NCBI GenBank assembly: GCA_963592205.1 | Contig: CAVAVU010000054.1 | Location: 1 to 22,824 of the forward strand | Direction: 5' to 3' | Source of the DNA: Claveliimonas sp963592205 | GTDB taxonomy: Bacteria > Bacillota > Clostridia > Lachnospirales > Lachnospiraceae | Length of the DNA stretch: 22,824 nt | Shown here: piece by piece, positions 21,776-22,824 of the stretch | Layout: each line of letters opens with the position of its first letter | Position numbering within the stretch: the first letter of the stretch is position 1 | Translations under genes and position numbers: made by a program | The notes under the pieces: model-generated | Databases searched by the model: none | Told to the model about the DNA's origin: nothing | What the model saw: only the letters and a program-made list of their open reading frames with translations

Positions 21776-22824
21776 TCAGATATCCTCATTTACAAGGAGC
21801 AACAGACCCGGTATCAGACCGACAAAAGTGGCCGCCACCTTTAATCCGTCGCTGATTGGTTCACGTCTGTCCATTTTGTCGAGAATTTTCTTTCTGATAG
21901 GGATACACCACAGCAATGCAATGCCGAGAGTGCAGACCCCCATTACAACTGTACAGATATTCAAAAACATCCTTATCGTTTTCAGTTCCTTCTCATCCGG
22001 ATAGGCCCCTTCCAACACGGTAGGTCCTGTTCCTGTATGCTCCTTATCTCCGGCACTATCTACAGAACTCCATCCGCCATGACTATTCTCACCTGTAGAA
22101 GTCCATCTGCCATGATCATCCTTACCTGTAGACGTCCATCCATCATGAGCACCCTTACCTGTAGACGTCCATCCGCCGTGATCATCCTTGCCTGTAGACG
22201 TCCATCCGCCATGATCATCCTTGCCTTTAGACGTCCAACCACTATGATCATCCTCACCTGTAGACGTCCATTCAGAGCATTCCGTTAAAACATATGCATC
22301 AGCAACCCTTTGTGTACCCAGATGTGACATAAGAATCTCGGGTATCGGAATATCTCTAATAGAGCACTGACTTTTCGGTTCGGTGATCAATATATGCGTT
22401 TTTGTATCGCCGTCCGGCAATTGGATCCTTTGCATAGTCTTATGAATATGCAGAATCTTCTTTTCAAATGAAAAATCACCCCAAGTTAGGGCGCATAATT
22501 CTCCTATACGAATTCCGGTAAAGGCACAGATTAAGATTCCCCTGTTCAAAGGTGTGGGATTTAACTGGAGATATTCTATCAACCGTCGATAATCTGCACT
22601 TTCCATGGTTTTTACAGGTGTATTTTTCTGCTTTACAGATACGTTCATAGCTGACAAATCCACTTTATATTTGCATCTGGAAGCATACTTTAGAATCGAC
22701 TTAATTATGACCAGGATATCAGCAGCCGTTTTTCCTGATAATCCTGTTCCCTTCGTACCTCCTGAAGTTAACAATTCGGATACATACGCAGACAGCAACA
22801 CATAATCAACGGATTGTGTGGCTA
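21776..22824 (-). CDS. truncated tyrosine recombinase fused to 11-residue repeats and a two-helix membrane domain (partial)
   Basis: The frame is open to the right edge, so the gene probably continues past it; a GTG at 22801 is a possible but unproven start. Numbering from that GTG, residues 1-45 resemble the core-binding domain of phage-type integrases (GLSGKTAADILVIIKSILKYA). Residues 60-170 are the first part of the catalytic domain with Arg98 (TGIRIGEL) and Lys143 in EPKSQCSIRDIPIP. The later HxxR, His/Trp and nucleophilic Tyr are absent. At residue 178, after AYVLTECSE, six repeats of WTSTGKDDHGG type begin, followed by a short linker. Two membrane helices (about 280-298 and 319-337) around IPIRKKILDKMDRREPISDGLKV complete the protein. 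It cannot be an active recombinase as read. Confidence 0.8.
   Translation of the reverse strand, partial: ATQSVDYVLLSAYVSELLTSGGTKGTGLSGKTAADILVIIKSILKYASRCKYKVDLSAMNVSVKQKNTPVKTMESADYRRLIEYLQLNPTPLNRGILICAFTGIRIGELCALTWGDFSFEKKILHIHKTMQRIQLPDGDTKTHILITEPKSQCSIRDIPIPEILMSHLGTQRVADAYVLTECSEWTSTGEDDHSGWTSKGKDDHGGWTSTGKDDHGGWTSTGKGAHDGWTSTGKDDHGRWTSTGENSHGGWSSVDSAGDKEHTGTGPTVLEGAYPDEKELKTIRMFLNICTVVMGVCTLGIALLWCIPIRKKILDKMDRREPISDGLKVAATFVGLIPGLLLLVNEDI
22073..22270 (-). repeat. six 33-bp tandem repeats inside the recombinase fusion gene
   Basis: Six consecutive 33-bp units (198 bp) encode 11-residue repeats, consensus WTSTGKDDHGG, with a degenerate seventh start (WSS). The unit length is a multiple of three, so gain or loss of units keeps the frame. 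The units differ by a few bases each (for example GED/GKD/GKG), which indicates duplication followed by drift. Confidence 0.9.

Noticed and set aside
22073..22270. CRISPR array
   Set aside because: Units are directly adjacent with no unique spacers, and they are part of a protein-coding frame.
22037..22288. Plus-strand frame over the 33-bp repeats with its own repeated peptide
   Set aside because: The repeats read on either strand give a repetitive peptide. The minus frame continues from the integrase homology and into membrane helices, which makes it the real one.

Overview
The window is a chromosomal segment from a low-to-medium GC Gram-positive bacterium of the Bacillota, class Clostridia, most plausibly a Lachnospiraceae member. 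The evidence is the rpmG-secE-nusG-rplKA / rplJL / rpoBC order, an L10-type leader, two copies of an L1-type autoregulatory hairpin, lipobox lipoproteins, and zinc-ribbon/YARHG, DUF1015 and VanZ-like genes. The family-level placement is inference; no database was consulted. Every gene I accept is on the minus strand, so transcription runs from high to low coordinates.

Region by region, in transcription order. (1) 22824-18229 is accessory. It holds the 3' part of a tyrosine recombinase gene that loses its catalytic C-terminus and runs in frame into six 11-residue repeats and a two-helix membrane domain. A lipoprotein, an OmpA-domain lipoprotein whose signal peptide is separated from its body by a one-base frameshift, and a four-helix membrane protein with an SseB-like domain follow. 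(2) 18196-16786 is a DUF1015 gene with its own promoter. (3) 16744-14352 is the rpmG-secE-nusG-rplK-rplA operon, with a consensus-like promoter, a structured leader, near-identical L1-type hairpins before rplK and rplA, and a strong terminator. (4) 14349-10798 is an unusual insertion between rplA and rplJ: a 137-bp inverted-repeat element, then a zinc-ribbon/YARHG membrane protein, a lipoprotein fusing a zinc amidase to a serine beta-lactamase-like domain, and a zinc-ribbon membrane protein with an NYGQ-rich linker. (5) 10794-9469 is rplJ-rplL with promoter, L10 leader, attenuator and terminator. (6) 9436-1352 is rpoB-rpoC plus a small XRE-type regulator gene placed directly behind rpoC. (7) 1346-121 is an HD-domain hydrolase and an overlapping VanZ-like membrane protein, then a possible small RNA or tiny ORF ending in a terminator.

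The core genes supply translation (L33, L11, L1, L10, L7/L12), secretion (SecE) and transcription (NusG, RpoB, RpoC). They are split into at least three promoter-driven units. The genes inserted at 10798-14108 all look like envelope sensing or remodelling proteins, and the cluster at 18229-21714 is also envelope-oriented. The items most worth a second look are the recombinase/repeat/membrane fusion, the frameshift in the OmpA lipoprotein, the similar hairpins in the rpmG and rpoB leaders, the 137-bp inverted-repeat element, and the envelope genes splitting the L11/L1 and L10/L12 operons.
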